From Arthrobacter frigidicola (lineage in GTDB: Bacteria > Actinomycetota > Actinomycetes > Actinomycetales > Micrococcaceae), in NCBI GenBank assembly GCA_003602285.1, contig QZVU01000002.1, positions 124,001 to 188,000 of the forward strand: DNA of 64,000 nucleotides, read 5' to 3'. The position numbers were made by a program, and so were the translations under genes. Of this stretch, positions 52,118-61,254 are shown in pieces; the stretch's first letter is position 1, and each line of letters begins with the position of its first letter. The notes under the pieces were generated by a model. The model was given only the letters and a program-made list of their open reading frames with translations, was not told the DNA's origin and ran no database searches.

Positions 52118-53272
52118 ATGAGCACTGCCGATTTTTCGCAACCCCTGAAGTTCGCCTACTGGGTGCCGAACGTGAGCGGCGGGCTCGTCGTCTCAACGAT
52201 CGAACAGCGCACCGGCTGGGACTTTGAGTACAACCGGAAACTTGCGCGCATCGCCGAGGACGCCGGGTTCGAGTACGCGCTGTCCCAGACCCGGTATGCG
52301 GCGTCCTACGGCGCCGACAAGCAGCACGAGGCCACGGCCTTCTCCCTGGCCCTGCTCGCGGCGACGGAGAAGCTCAAGGTCATTGCGGCCGTCCACCCGG
52401 GCATGTGGCATCCGGGGGTGCTCGCGAAGTTCATCATCACCGCCGACGTCATCTCCAACGGCAGGGCGGCGGTCAATATCGTCTCGGGCTGGCTGAAGAG
52501 CGAGTTCACCGGCTTCGGGCTCCCCTGGCTGGAGCACGATGAACGGTACGTGCGCACGGAGGAGTTCATCCGCGTCCTGCGCGGCCTGTGGACCCAGGAG
52601 CACTATAGCCAGGCCGGAAAGTACTACAACATCACCGACTTCACGCTGAGCCCGCCGCCCGTCGAGGTGCCCGGACGAGCGCACCCCGAGATCTTCTTCG
52701 GCGGAAACTCGACGGCGGCGCAGGCTACCGCCGGCCGGGTGGCCGACTGGTACTTCTCCAACGGGAAGGACCTAGAGGGCTTCCGGGAGAACATCGCCGG
52801 CGTGCGGGCCTCGGCCGCCGCGGCCGGGCGGCACCCTCGCTTCGGCCTCAACGGGTTCGTGATCGCCCGGGACTCCGAAAAGGAGGCCCGCGAGACCCTC
52901 CGCGAAATTGTCGCCAAGGCGCACCGGCCGGCCGTTGAGGGGTTCCGGGACGCGGTCCAGGAGGCCGGCCCGGCCACCCGTGACGGCAAGGGCATGTGGG
53001 CGGACTCCAGCTTCGAGGACCTCATCCAGTACAACGACGGCTTCCGCACCCAGCTGATCGGCACGCCCGAGCAGATCGCCGAGCGGATCATCGAATACAA
53101 GAAGCTGGGTGTGAACCTGATGCTCACCTGCTACCTGCACTTCCAGGAGGAGGTCGAGGCGTTCGGCCGGGATGTCCTGCCGATCGTCCGCTCGCTCGAG
53201 GCGGACCTCGCGGATCGGGCCGGCGTCGACTTCCACCTCCCCACCCCCTCAACCGTGAAAGCAGGGCTCTGA
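52118..53272 (+). CDS. sfnG: FMN-dependent dimethylsulfone monooxygenase SfnG-like
   Basis: A 384-residue luciferase-like (F420/FMNH2) monooxygenase. It starts F-A-Y-W-V-P-N-V-S-G-G-L-V-V-S, typical of SfnG, with Y-A-L-S-Q-T-R-Y-A-A-S-Y-G, V-N-I-V-S-G-W, and F-F-G-G-N-S later. SfnG cleaves dimethylsulfone to methanesulfinate with FMNH2 from a partner reductase, giving access to sulfur. The riboswitch lies directly upstream, and metY follows with a 1-nt stop/start overlap. Confidence 0.88.
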   Translation: MSTADFSQPLKFAYWVPNVSGGLVVSTIEQRTGWDFEYNRKLARIAEDAGFEYALSQTRYAASYGADKQHEATAFSLALLAATEKLKVIAAVHPGMWHPGVLAKFIITADVISNGRAAVNIVSGWLKSEFTGFGLPWLEHDERYVRTEEFIRVLRGLWTQEHYSQAGKYYNITDFTLSPPPVEVPGRAHPEIFFGGNSTAAQATAGRVADWYFSNGKDLEGFRENIAGVRASAAAAGRHPRFGLNGFVIARDSEKEARETLREIVAKAHRPAVEGFRDAVQEAGPATRDGKGMWADSSFEDLIQYNDGFRTQLIGTPEQIAERIIEYKKLGVNLMLTCYLHFQEEVEAFGRDVLPIVRSLEADLADRAGVDFHLPTPSTVKAGL

Positions 53273-54657
53273 TGGCCGAGCGGACCTTTGGATTCCGGAC
53301 CCGGGCGCTCCACGCCGGCGGGACCCCCGACGCGGCGCACGGCGCCCGCGCCGTCCCCATCTACCAGACGACGTCGTTCGTCTTCAAGGACACCAACGAC
53401 GCCGCCAGCCTCTTCGCGCTGCAGAAGTACGGCAATATCTACTCCCGGATCGGCAACCCCACGGTGGCGGCGTTCGAGGAGCGCATCGCCTCCCTCGAGG
53501 GCGGCATCGGCGCGGTGGCGACGGCGTCGGGCATGAGTGCCGAGTTCATCACCTTCGCCGCGCTGTGCCAGGCCGGTGACCACATCGTCGCCGCCTCCCA
53601 GCTGTACGGCGGAACCGTGACCCAGCTCGACGTCACGCTGCGGCGCTTCGGTATCGACACGACCTTCGTTCCCGGGACGGATCCGGCCGACTATGCGGCC
53701 GCCATCCGGCCGAACACGAAGGCCGTCTATGCGGAGGTCATCGCCAACCCCTCGGGCGAGATCGCGGACCTCGAGGGCCTCGCGGCGGTGGCCCACGACG
53801 CAGGGGTGCCGCTGATCATCGATTCGACCCTCAGCACCCCCTACCTGATCCGGCCGATCGAGCACGGCGCGGACATCGTAATCCACTCGGCCACCAAGTT
53901 CATCGGCGGCCACGGGACGACCCTTGGCGGCGTCGTCGTCGAGAGCGGGAAGTTCAACTGGGGCAACGGCAAGTTCCCGGGCATGACCGAGCCCGTTCCC
54001 TCCTACGGGAACATCCAGTGGTGGGCGAACTTCGGTGAATACGGCTTCCTCACCAAGCTGCGCACCGAGCAGCTGCGCGACATCGGACCGTCGCTGTCAC
54101 CGCAGTCCGCCTTCCAGCTGCTGCAAGGCGTTGAAACCCTTGCCCAGCGGCTCGATGAGCACCTGAAAAACGCTAAGGCCGTCGCCGAATGGCTGCAGGC
54201 CGACCCGCGCGTCGCCTACGTCAACTACGCCGGGCTGCCCAGCCACCCGCATCACGGGCGGGCGGGAAGGTACCTACCCTCGGGGCCGGGATCGGTGTTC
54301 AGCTTCGGCATCCGCGGCGGCCGCGAAGCCGGTCAGCGGTTCATCGAGGCGCTGCAGCTCGCCTCGCATCTGGCGAACGTTGGGGACTCGCGCACGCTCG
54401 TGATCCACCCCGGCTCGACGACCCACCAGCAGCTCTCGCCCGAGCAGCTCGCCGCGGCGGGCATCCCGGAAGACCTGGTCCGCATCTCGGTGGGCCTTGA
54501 GGACCTCGAGGACATCCTGTGGGACCTCGACCAGGCACTGACCGAAGCCGTCGAGCGCGATGGCTCCGCCTCCCTGCCGCAGGTACCTCCGGAGGGCGGC
54601 GCCGGGAACTCCGCTGACGGGCAGGCCCCGACGTGCGCAGTAGGAGTCGGGGCATGA
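53272..54657 (+). CDS. metY: O-acetylhomoserine sulfhydrylase
   Basis: A 461-residue PLP enzyme of the Cys/Met metabolism family. It makes homocysteine from O-acetylhomoserine and sulfide, releasing acetate. The PLP Lys is about residue 209 in [22 protein letters not shown] and Y-S-R-I-G-N-P-T at the start and the length (about 430-460) favour MetY over MetB. The C-terminal 25 residues ([10 protein letters not shown]) are extra. The ATG shares its A with the sfnG TGA. Confidence 0.93.
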   Translation: MAERTFGFRTRALHAGGTPDAAHGARAVPIYQTTSFVFKDTNDAASLFALQKYGNIYSRIGNPTVAAFEERIASLEGGIGAVATASGMSAEFITFAALCQAGDHIVAASQLYGGTVTQLDVTLRRFGIDTTFVPGTDPADYAAAIRPNTKAVYAEVIANPSGEIADLEGLAAVAHDAGVPLIIDSTLSTPYLIRPIEHGADIVIHSATKFIGGHGTTLGGVVVESGKFNWGNGKFPGMTEPVPSYGNIQWWANFGEYGFLTKLRTEQLRDIGPSLSPQSAFQLLQGVETLAQRLDEHLKNAKAVAEWLQADPRVAYVNYAGLPSHPHHGRAGRYLPSGPGSVFSFGIRGGREAGQRFIEALQLASHLANVGDSRTLVIHPGSTTHQQLSPEQLAAAGIPEDLVRISVGLEDLEDILWDLDQALTEAVERDGSASLPQVPPEGGAGNSADGQAPTCAVGVGA

Positions 54658-55148
54658 GCGCGGCAGAGCGGACGTGGGAAGGCCCCTCCGCACCGGAGCG
54701 GCTGGCCCTGCTGCGCGGCACGAAGTCGGTGGCGATCGTCGGGGCCTCGGACAAGCCCTCGCGCGCCTCGTACTTTGTGGCGACCTACCTTCAGTCCTCG
54801 TCGCCCTACCGGCTGTACTTCGTCAATCCCGTGGCCACTCAGATCCTCGGCCAGCCGGCATATGCCTCACTTGCCGACTTGCCGGAGGTTCCAGACGTGG
54901 TCGACGTCTTCCGCAAGCACGACGACCTCCCCTCGGTGCTCGACGAAACCCTCGACGTCGGAGCCCGAACGCTGTGGCTGCAGTTGGGGTCCTGGCATGA
55001 GGACGTGGCCCGGCGGGCCGAGGACGCTGGGCTATCGGTGGTGATGGACCGCTGCCTGAAGATCGAGCACGCCCGCTTCCACGGCGGATTGAACCTCGCC
55101 GGGTTCAACACCGGAGTCCTCTCCTCGAAGCGGCAGCTCCTCACCTGA
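54654..55148 (+). CDS. CoA-binding domain protein of the metY operon
   Basis: A 164-residue CoA-binding Rossmann protein: S-V-A-I-V-G-A-S-D-K-P-S-R-A near residue 25, Y-F-V-N-P, D-V-V-D-V-F-R-K, and T-L-W-L-Q-L-G-S-W...V-V-M-D-R-C-L-K-I-E-H-A-R-F. It is related to the 138-residue protein at 45.1 kb but longer at the C-terminus. GGAG precedes ATG 54654, which overlaps the metY stop. Its 3' end overlaps the convergent Pro-rich gene by 117 bp. Confidence 0.88.
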   Translation: MSAAERTWEGPSAPERLALLRGTKSVAIVGASDKPSRASYFVATYLQSSSPYRLYFVNPVATQILGQPAYASLADLPEVPDVVDVFRKHDDLPSVLDETLDVGARTLWLQLGSWHEDVARRAEDAGLSVVMDRCLKIEHARFHGGLNLAGFNTGVLSSKRQLLT

Positions 55149-56327
55149 CCGCGGCGCCGGCGACGGCGAGGGCGACGGGGACAGCAGCGCTGGTTCCGGC
55201 GGGAGTTCCGGCTCGAATGGATCCACCTCCCGCTCCGGCGTAGCCAGGTCCAAGGCCGGAGGATCCAGGTCGAGCCCGTCCCCGCTTTCCGGTCCTGCCG
55301 GCGTCTGTGGCTCCGCCTGGTGATCGGCGCCCGGATCTCCTCCGGCCGGGCGTTTCCGCACCCATTCCGGCGCCTCCCCGGGCGCCTCGGGCTCCGGTCC
55401 GGCTCCTTGTCCGGTGCCTTGTCCGTTTTTCGGCCCAGCAGGCTGCGGTTTGGCGGGCTTTGACTTTGTCGGCTTGGGCTTCGACGGGCTCGGGCCCGCT
55501 GGCTTCGTCCCGGGTGGTAACAGGTCCGCCGGCGTGGATCCCGCAGGCTGGGAAACTCCAGGCTGAGAAACTGCAGGCTGAGAAACCGCAGGCTGCGATT
55601 CCGACGTGGATTCCTCAGGCCGGGATTTCGCCGGTTTCGGCCCCGGTGTGGAATTGCCCTGGTGCCCCGCCAGCGCTGACGGGCGGCCTGGCGCCGCTGC
55701 AGGGGTGGTGACCCGGTCGGCGCCCGTTCCACCGGCTCCACCGGAGGAGGGGCGTGCCGATCTAGTCTCTGGTTCGGTGGCTGCAGTCGCTCCGGCGGTG
55801 CCTGCGCCTTCCGCGCCGGTCTGCCCGATGACTCCGGTCACGTCCGTCGCCGTCGACCCCGCTGCATCGGTAGATCCGCTTCGATCGGCAGCGTCCTGGG
55901 ACGCCGTGCCGCCCTCAGGCCCGGCGATGCCCTGCAGGTCCGATGGAGACGGCGGCTGCGCGGGGTCAATGGGTGCGCGGCCCGCCGCCGTTCCGCCCGG
56001 CCCGCCCAGAACGGAATGGACCGCGCTGCCGAGGTCGTCCGCGAAGGTGCCCGGCCCGGCGGCCACGCCGGACATGCCCAAGCCCATCGACACCGCGAGG
56101 GTGCCGCCGATGATTGGACCCCGCAGCCGCTTCCGGCGTCCGCGGTCCGGTGCATCCGCTGGAGCAAAAAAGGCAAGAAGGTCCGCTCCCGGAGCGGGAA
56201 CCGGCCGGTCCCCCAGGCTCTTCACGCACCCCAGCACGCCGAGGAGTTCCGGGGCAACGGGCAGCGCTGCCTCATCGAACAGCTGGGAAAGGCGCTCGTC
56301 ATCGGCCGGTGGCTTGCCCGCCGTCAT
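55032..56327 (-). CDS. membrane-anchored Pro/Lys-rich protein coupled to sigma factor
   Basis: A 431-residue protein. Residues 1-65 are soluble and cytoplasmic (D-E-R-L-S-Q-L-F-D-E-A). One hydrophobic helix lies at about 70-92 after R-R-K-R-L-R (G-P-I-I-G-G-T-L-A-V-S-M-G-L-G-M). The rest is outside the cell and of low complexity, with repeated S-Q-P-A-V and P-K-P-x-K-S-K-P units. Its start overlaps the sigma-factor stop (ATGA), so an anti-sigma or sigma-regulating role is plausible but no zinc anti-sigma motif is visible. The last 39 codons overlap the convergent CoA-binding gene, so the true end may have been displaced. Confidence 0.7.
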   Translation of the reverse strand: MTAGKPPADDERLSQLFDEAALPVAPELLGVLGCVKSLGDRPVPAPGADLLAFFAPADAPDRGRRKRLRGPIIGGTLAVSMGLGMSGVAAGPGTFADDLGSAVHSVLGGPGGTAAGRAPIDPAQPPSPSDLQGIAGPEGGTASQDAADRSGSTDAAGSTATDVTGVIGQTGAEGAGTAGATAATEPETRSARPSSGGAGGTGADRVTTPAAAPGRPSALAGHQGNSTPGPKPAKSRPEESTSESQPAVSQPAVSQPGVSQPAGSTPADLLPPGTKPAGPSPSKPKPTKSKPAKPQPAGPKNGQGTGQGAGPEPEAPGEAPEWVRKRPAGGDPGADHQAEPQTPAGPESGDGLDLDPPALDLATPEREVDPFEPELPPEPALLSPSPSPSPAPRSGEELPLRGEDSGVEPGEVQSAVEAGVLDLQAAVHHHR

Positions 56328-56878
56328 GACGCCTCTTTCTGGTTGAGTTCCACAAGTTCCTTCAGACGGAGCAGTCCCCGCCGCTGTAGCTGCTTGATCG
56401 AGCCTGTCGACCTGCCCATGACGTCCCCGACCTGCTCAAGCGAAAGCCCGGCAACGATGCGCAGCAGCAGGACCTCCCGGTGCTCGTCCTTGAGCGCCGT
56501 GAGGAGTTCCTCGATATTGCCTTCACCGAACCGGTCGAGTGCCACGGATTCGGCCGACGCGCTGGTGCGGGAATCGGCGTCGGGCTCGTACCCGGTCAGC
56601 AGGGGGCCGCGCGCCCTCCTGCGGACCTCATCGACCCACCGGGCATGGGCGACCGAGAAGACGAACGTCCGCAGCGCCCCCGGCCCGCCCTGAAGCGATG
56701 TGAGCTTGGTGAAGACCGTGAGGAAGACCTCTTGGGTCAGGCCTTCGGGATCCTCGGCACCCCGGCCCGAGAAGTAACCGAGCACGAGCGGGCTGAGCTG
56801 CGAGTAGATCCATTCAAAGGCTGCCGGGTCCCCCTTCTGAGCGCGTGCGAGCGCTTCGTCGGGCAGCATGCGAACCAT
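56324..56878 (-). CDS. ECF-type RNA polymerase sigma factor
   Basis: A 184-residue sigma-70-family factor with only regions 2 and 4. Region 2 runs from about residue 18 (F-E-W-I-Y-S-Q-L) through D-P-E-G-L-T-Q-E-V-F to the 2.4-like A-R-W-V-D-E-V-R-R-R. Region 4 has L-L-L-R-I-V-A-G-L-S-L-E-Q-V-G-D-V-M-G and S-I-K-Q-L-Q-R-R-G, the -35-reading helix-turn-helix. GAGGAAATCC precedes ATG 56878. The target regulon is unknown. Confidence 0.92.
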   Translation of the reverse strand: MVRMLPDEALARAQKGDPAAFEWIYSQLSPLVLGYFSGRGAEDPEGLTQEVFLTVFTKLTSLQGGPGALRTFVFSVAHARWVDEVRRRARGPLLTGYEPDADSRTSASAESVALDRFGEGNIEELLTALKDEHREVLLLRIVAGLSLEQVGDVMGRSTGSIKQLQRRGLLRLKELVELNQKEAS

Positions 56879-57060
56879 GGATTTCCTCGCGAAAGGTGGG
56901 TGGAGAGGTCAGCTTATCCGCTGGGTACGGCAGGGGGGTGGAAGGCCTGCCGCGCTTCGGCGGGCGCGTCGCGCTGGGCGGAAGGAAGAACGTTCCGCAT
57001 TGGTTGGCCTGGGCGGGGTAGGAGGCATCCGCCGGGTTGTACCGGCCGGTCGGACGGCCG

Positions 57061-57074
57061 GGGGACCGGTCCCC
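57061..57074. repeat. 14-bp perfect palindrome
   Basis: GGGGACCGGTCCCC reads the same on both strands. It lies beyond the terminator of the mms operon and about 180 nt upstream of the sigma factor. Confidence 0.7.
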
Positions 57075-57077
57075 TCA

Positions 57078-57128
57078 AAAGAAGAAAGGCCGCACCGAGA
57101 CCCAATGGGGGATAAGCCTCGGTGCGGC
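57078..57128 (-). terminator. terminator of the arabinose/mms operon
   Basis: On the minus strand GCCGCACCGAG pairs with CTCGGTGCGGC (57089-57099 and 57118-57128) and is followed by CTTTCTTCTTTT. It lies about 60 nt beyond the mmsB stop. Confidence 0.8.
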
Positions 57129-57186
57129 ACTTACACACAGGTAATCGTCGGCGAGACCGGAAAGGTTACGCGGTCCACCGGTTTTT

Positions 57187-58422
57187 TTATTTGAGTGCGC
57201 TCGATGCACGCCGCTTGTTGAAGACGTCGAAGCCAACGGCCAGCAGGAGCACCATTCCCTTGATGAACTGCTGGTAGTCACTTCCCACCCCGAGCAGGGA
57301 CATGCCGTTGTTGAGCACGCCCATGATCAACCCGCCCGTGATGGCGCCGATCACCGTTCCAACCCCTCCGGTGACCGCTGCCCCGCCGATGAAGGCTGCG
57401 GCGATCGCGTCGAGCTCGAAGAGGTTTCCGGCACCGGGACCGGCCGAGTTGAGGCGGCCCGTGAAGATCAGCCCCGCCAGCGCGGCGAGCACCCCCATAT
57501 TCACGAAGAGGTAGAAGTCGATCTTCTTGGTGTTGACCCCCGAGAGCTGTGCTGCCTGGAGGTTGCCGCCCCGGGCGTAGATGTGGCGGCCGAAGACGCT
57601 GTTGCCCATCACTGCGCTGTAGGTCACCACCAAGAGTCCCAGCACCACGAGGACGATGGGGGTTCCGCTGCGCGAGCTGGCCAGCAGGTAGGTCAGGCCG
57701 AGGATGACGACGGCGCCGAAGGCCAGCTTCGTCGCGAACCAGGCCATCGGCTCGTCATCGAGCTTCAGCTTGGCGCGCGTCGCCCTTCCGCGCAGCTGGC
57801 TGCCGATGAGCAGCCCCGCTGCGAGGAGACCGAGGCCTACGGTGGTCCAGTCGAGGATGTTCGTGTCGGCCGGGAAGAGCCCGGGGAAGAGGAACCCGCC
57901 ACCCAGCTGCCGGTACTCGGCGGGGAACCCCGTGATCCGCCGGTTCTCGAGAGTGATCTGCGTGAGCCCGCGGAAAACGAGCATCCCCGCGAGGGTCACG
58001 ATGAAGGCGGGGATCCCCATATAGGCGACCCAGAAACCCTGCCACGCCCCGACGAGGCCGCCGATGACCAGCGAGGCGGTGAAGGCGAGCCACCAGGGCA
58101 TGTTCCAGTCCTGGATCATGATGCCCGACATGGCTCCCACGAATGCGGCGACCGAACCCACGGAGAGGTCGATATGCCCGGCGACGATAATCATCACCAT
58201 GCCGATCGCGAGCAGCAGGATGTAGCTGTTCTGCACGATGATGTTGGAGACGTTGTCCGGCTGCAGCAGCTTGCCGGCGGTCAGCAGCTGGAACAGCGTG
58301 ACGATCACCAGGAGCGCTACGAAGATGCCGATCTGCCGGAGCCTGCTCGCAAGGAACCTTCCCGCATCGGTCAGTGTGGGCGCCGCGGGCTTGAGAGCGG
58401 CGTCGGTAAGGGTCGAAGCCAT
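57187..58422 (-). CDS. mmsB: sugar ABC transporter permease (MmsB/GguB type)
   Basis: A 411-residue permease of the BPD_transp_2 family with about 11 hydrophobic segments, in the size range of XylH/GguB. It shows I-V-A-G-H-I-D-L-S-V-G-S-V-A-A-F near residue 80 and A-A-F-I-G-G-A-A-V-T-G-G-V-G-T-V near 345. Arabinose, or several monosaccharides, is the likely cargo given araBDA in the same unit. A GGAC-type Shine-Dalgarno precedes ATG 58422; the gap to mmsA is 5 nt. Confidence 0.9.
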   Translation of the reverse strand: MASTLTDAALKPAAPTLTDAGRFLASRLRQIGIFVALLVIVTLFQLLTAGKLLQPDNVSNIIVQNSYILLLAIGMVMIIVAGHIDLSVGSVAAFVGAMSGIMIQDWNMPWWLAFTASLVIGGLVGAWQGFWVAYMGIPAFIVTLAGMLVFRGLTQITLENRRITGFPAEYRQLGGGFLFPGLFPADTNILDWTTVGLGLLAAGLLIGSQLRGRATRAKLKLDDEPMAWFATKLAFGAVVILGLTYLLASSRSGTPIVLVVLGLLVVTYSAVMGNSVFGRHIYARGGNLQAAQLSGVNTKKIDFYLFVNMGVLAALAGLIFTGRLNSAGPGAGNLFELDAIAAAFIGGAAVTGGVGTVIGAITGGLIMGVLNNGMSLLGVGSDYQQFIKGMVLLLAVGFDVFNKRRASSALK

Positions 58423-58427
58423 GGGGT

Positions 58428-59957
58428 TCAGTCCTTTTCCTTTGTCATGTGCTGCATGAGGAGCTCGGGTGTCGCCTCGCCGATCGGTACCTCGGCGGTG
58501 ATGGAGCCCTCGGCGAGGGTGTAGATGCGGTCGCAGATGCCAAGCAGTTCCGGCAGCTCCGAGGAAATGACGACCACCGCCTTGCCCTGGGCCGCGAGCG
58601 AATTGATGATCGTGTAGATCTCGTACTTGGCGCCGACGTCGATCCCGCGCGTGGGCTCATCGAGGATGAGCACATCCGGATCGGCGAACATCCACTTGGA
58701 GAGCACCACTTTCTGCTGGTTCCCTCCCGAGAGCTTCCCCGTCACGGAGGTGACCGAGGGTGCCTTGATGTTCATCGAGGACCGGTATCCCCCGGCCACG
58801 ACCGCTTCGCGTCCGCTGTCGACCCAGCCGCGACGGGCGAGCTTGCCCAGCGCGGCGCCGGAGATATTGCGCTTGATGTCGTCGAGGAGGTTCAGCCCGT
58901 AGCGCTTGCGGTCCTCGGTGGCGTAGGCGATGCCGTGGCGGATGGCCTCGCTCACCGTGCGGACGGAGATTTCCTTCCCGCCCTTGTACAGCTTCCCGGT
59001 GATGTTCGAGCCGTAGCTGCGCCCGAAGATGCTCATCGCAAGTTCGGTCCGCCCGGCGCCCATGAGGCCTGCGATGCCGACGATCTCGCCCGCCCGCACG
59101 CTGAGGTTGGCGCGGTCCACCACGACCCGTGAGTGCTCCTGCGGGTGGTGTACGGTCCAGTCTTCGACCCGAAGGATCTCGGCCCCGATCGAGGGCGTGC
59201 GCTCGGGGTAGCGGTTCTTCAGCTCGCGGCCGACCATGCCCTTGATGATGCGGTCCTCGGTGACCGAACCGTCATGCAGGCTCAGCGTCTCGATGGTCCT
59301 GCCGTCGCGCAGGATAGTCACGGAGTCGGCAATGGCGCGAATCTCATTGAGCTTGTGGCTGATGATGATGGAGGTGACCCCTTCATCGCGCAGCCCCTTC
59401 ACCAGGCCCAGCAGGTGTGCCGAGTCCTCGTCGTTGAGCGCCGCGGTCGGTTCATCGAGGATGAGCAGCTTCACGTTTTTCGAGAGCGCCTTGGCAATCT
59501 CCACGAGCTGCTGCTTGCCGACCCCGATATCACCGGCCCGCACCACCGGATTGAGCGTCAGCCCGACGCGCTTGAGCAGCTTGGCCGCCTCGACATTGGT
59601 TTCATTCCAGTCGATGAAACCCCGACTTGAGCGCTCATTGCCGAGGAAGATGTTCTCGGCCACGGAGAGGTAGGGCGACAGCGCCAGCTCCTGGTGAATG
59701 ATCACGATACCGCTGTGTTCGCTGTCCTTGATGTCCTTGAAGGAGACCGCTTTACCGTCGAAGCTGATATCGCCCTCGTAGGTGCCGTGCGGGTAGACGC
59801 CGGACAGCACCTTCATGAGGGTCGACTTGCCGGCGCCGTTCTCACCGCAGATCGCATGGACCTCGCCCCGCGACACCGCCAGGTTCACGTCGGAGAGGGC
59901 CTTGACCCCGGGGAAGGTCTTGCTGATCCCACGCATCTCAAGAATGTGCTCGGTCAT
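58428..59957 (-). CDS. mmsA: sugar ABC transporter ATPase, two domains (MmsA/GguA type)
   Basis: A 509-residue double ABC ATPase: first domain Walker [10 protein letters not shown] near residue 38 and [10 protein letters not shown]; second domain G-L-M-G-A-G-R-T-E, signature L-S-G-G-N-Q-Q-K and [11 protein letters not shown]. It is closest in layout to the multiple-monosaccharide transporters and about 33% alike by eye to rbsA in this window. AAAGGACG precedes ATG 59957. A hairpin and repeats separate it from the binding-protein gene. Confidence 0.9.
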   Translation of the reverse strand: MTEHILEMRGISKTFPGVKALSDVNLAVSRGEVHAICGENGAGKSTLMKVLSGVYPHGTYEGDISFDGKAVSFKDIKDSEHSGIVIIHQELALSPYLSVAENIFLGNERSSRGFIDWNETNVEAAKLLKRVGLTLNPVVRAGDIGVGKQQLVEIAKALSKNVKLLILDEPTAALNDEDSAHLLGLVKGLRDEGVTSIIISHKLNEIRAIADSVTILRDGRTIETLSLHDGSVTEDRIIKGMVGRELKNRYPERTPSIGAEILRVEDWTVHHPQEHSRVVVDRANLSVRAGEIVGIAGLMGAGRTELAMSIFGRSYGSNITGKLYKGGKEISVRTVSEAIRHGIAYATEDRKRYGLNLLDDIKRNISGAALGKLARRGWVDSGREAVVAGGYRSSMNIKAPSVTSVTGKLSGGNQQKVVLSKWMFADPDVLILDEPTRGIDVGAKYEIYTIINSLAAQGKAVVVISSELPELLGICDRIYTLAEGSITAEVPIGEATPELLMQHMTKEKD

Positions 59958-60002
59958 TGAGCGTCCTTTGGAAGTTGGAGTAATCGATGTGCTGCACAGC
60001 AG

Positions 60003-60028
60003 GCCGGGCGGCAGTACCGCCGCCCGGC
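60003..60028 (-). promoter_or_regulatory. intercistronic hairpin between chvE and mmsA
   Basis: GCCGGGCGGC and GCCGCCCGGC pair perfectly around AGTACC. There is no U run, so it more likely protects the upstream mRNA, or stops some transcripts, letting the binding protein be made in excess. Confidence 0.55.
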
Positions 60029-60092
60029 GCCGTGCTTGCTTCAGGCCGTGCTTGCTTCAGGCCGTGCTTGCTTCAGGCCGTGCCTACTTCAG
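60029..60092. repeat. 16-bp tandem repeat, four units, at the chvE stop
   Basis: Three exact copies of GCCGTGCTTGCTTCAG are followed by GCCGTGCCTACTTCAG. The fourth, variant copy contains the chvE stop codon (60084-60086) and last codons, so the array looks like serial duplication of that gene's 3' end. Confidence 0.9.
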
Positions 60093-61202
60093 GTCGTCTT
60101 CGGTGTAGTAGCCGGTTTCGATCAGGCTCTTCTCGTAGTTGTCTTTGGTGACGACCTCCGATTCGAGCAGGTAGGAGGGCACGATTTTCTCGCCGTTGTC
60201 GTAGGTCTCCTCGTCGTTGACCTCCGGCTCGTCGCCCTTCATCAGCGAATCGACCATGGTGACGGCGCGCTTGCCGAGCTCCCGGACGTCCTTGAAGATC
60301 GTCGAGTACTGCTCGCCGGCCATGATGGACTTCACCGAGCCGACCTCGGCGTCCTGCCCTGTGACCACGGGGAGGTCGTCCTTGGAGTACCCGCCGGAGG
60401 TCAGGGCGGAGATGATGCCGATGGAGAGGCCGTCGTAGGGCGAGAGGACGCCGTCGAGGCGCTTGCCTTCGCCAACGGTGAGCAGGTCCTCCATGCGGTC
60501 CTGGGCGGTGTCGGGGAGCCAGCGCAGGATAGCAGCCTGCTCGAAGTCGGTCTGGCCGCTGGGAACGCTCAGCACGCCGCTGTCGAGGTGGGGCTGCAGG
60601 ACTTCCATCGCGCCGTCCCAGAAGAAGGTGGCGTTGTTGTCGTCGGGGCTTCCGGCGAAGAGCTCGACGTTGAAGGGCCCCTTTTCGCCGGTCTCCTCGC
60701 CGTTTTCGTCGAGGACGCCGAGCCCGGTCAGCAGGGAGGTCGCCTGCTGAACGCCGACCTCAAAGTTGTCGAACGTCGTGTAGTAGTCAACCGTGTCCGA
60801 ACCGTTGATCAGGCGGTCGTAGGCGATGACGGGGATGTCCTGGGATTCGGCGGTGTCGAGGACGCTGGTGAGGGTGGTGCCGTCGATCGAGGCGATGACG
60901 AGGGCCTTCGCCCCGCCGTTGATCATGTTTTCGATCTGGGAGACCTGAGTGGGAATGTCGTCGTTCGCGTACTGGAGGTCAACCTCGTAGCCGAGTTCCT
61001 CGAGCTGGCTCTTGACGTTCTCACCGTCAGCGATCCAGCGTTCTGACTGCTGGGTGGGCATCGCGACGCCGATCTTGGCGCCTTCGTTCGAGCCTTCGCC
61101 GCCTTCTGCTCCGGCGTCCGCACCACGGCTGCCGCCGCAGGCGCTCAGGCTGAGAGCGAGCATGCCGGCTGCGGCGATGCCCTTGAGGAAGTTCTTGTTC
61201 AT
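60084..61202 (-). CDS. chvE: sugar-binding lipoprotein (ChvE type)
   Basis: A 372-residue periplasmic-type sugar-binding protein with lipobox S-L-S-A-C. It shows [22 protein letters not shown] near residue 150, and T-G-Q-D-A-E near 290, typical of ChvE/XylF, which bind arabinose, xylose, glucose or galactose. GAAAGGGAA precedes ATG 61202; the longer frame to 61304 would run into araA. Its mRNA end carries a hairpin and repeats. Confidence 0.9.
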   Translation of the reverse strand: MNKNFLKGIAAAGMLALSLSACGGSRGADAGAEGGEGSNEGAKIGVAMPTQQSERWIADGENVKSQLEELGYEVDLQYANDDIPTQVSQIENMINGGAKALVIASIDGTTLTSVLDTAESQDIPVIAYDRLINGSDTVDYYTTFDNFEVGVQQATSLLTGLGVLDENGEETGEKGPFNVELFAGSPDDNNATFFWDGAMEVLQPHLDSGVLSVPSGQTDFEQAAILRWLPDTAQDRMEDLLTVGEGKRLDGVLSPYDGLSIGIISALTSGGYSKDDLPVVTGQDAEVGSVKSIMAGEQYSTIFKDVRELGKRAVTMVDSLMKGDEPEVNDEETYDNGEKIVPSYLLESEVVTKDNYEKSLIETGYYTEDDLK

Positions 61203-61254
61203 AGGGGTTCCCTTTCGTCGGCCCGGGCGCCATCGCCCGGGTTGCTGCGTGGAT

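Larger units (their letters stand above)
56879..57186. other. intergenic region between sigma factor and mmsB
   Basis: A 308-nt gap. It holds the sigma-factor upstream region, a GAACGTTC octamer at 56988-56995, a 14-bp perfect palindrome at 57061-57074 and the terminator of the sugar operon. No coding sequence was convincing. Confidence 0.6.
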
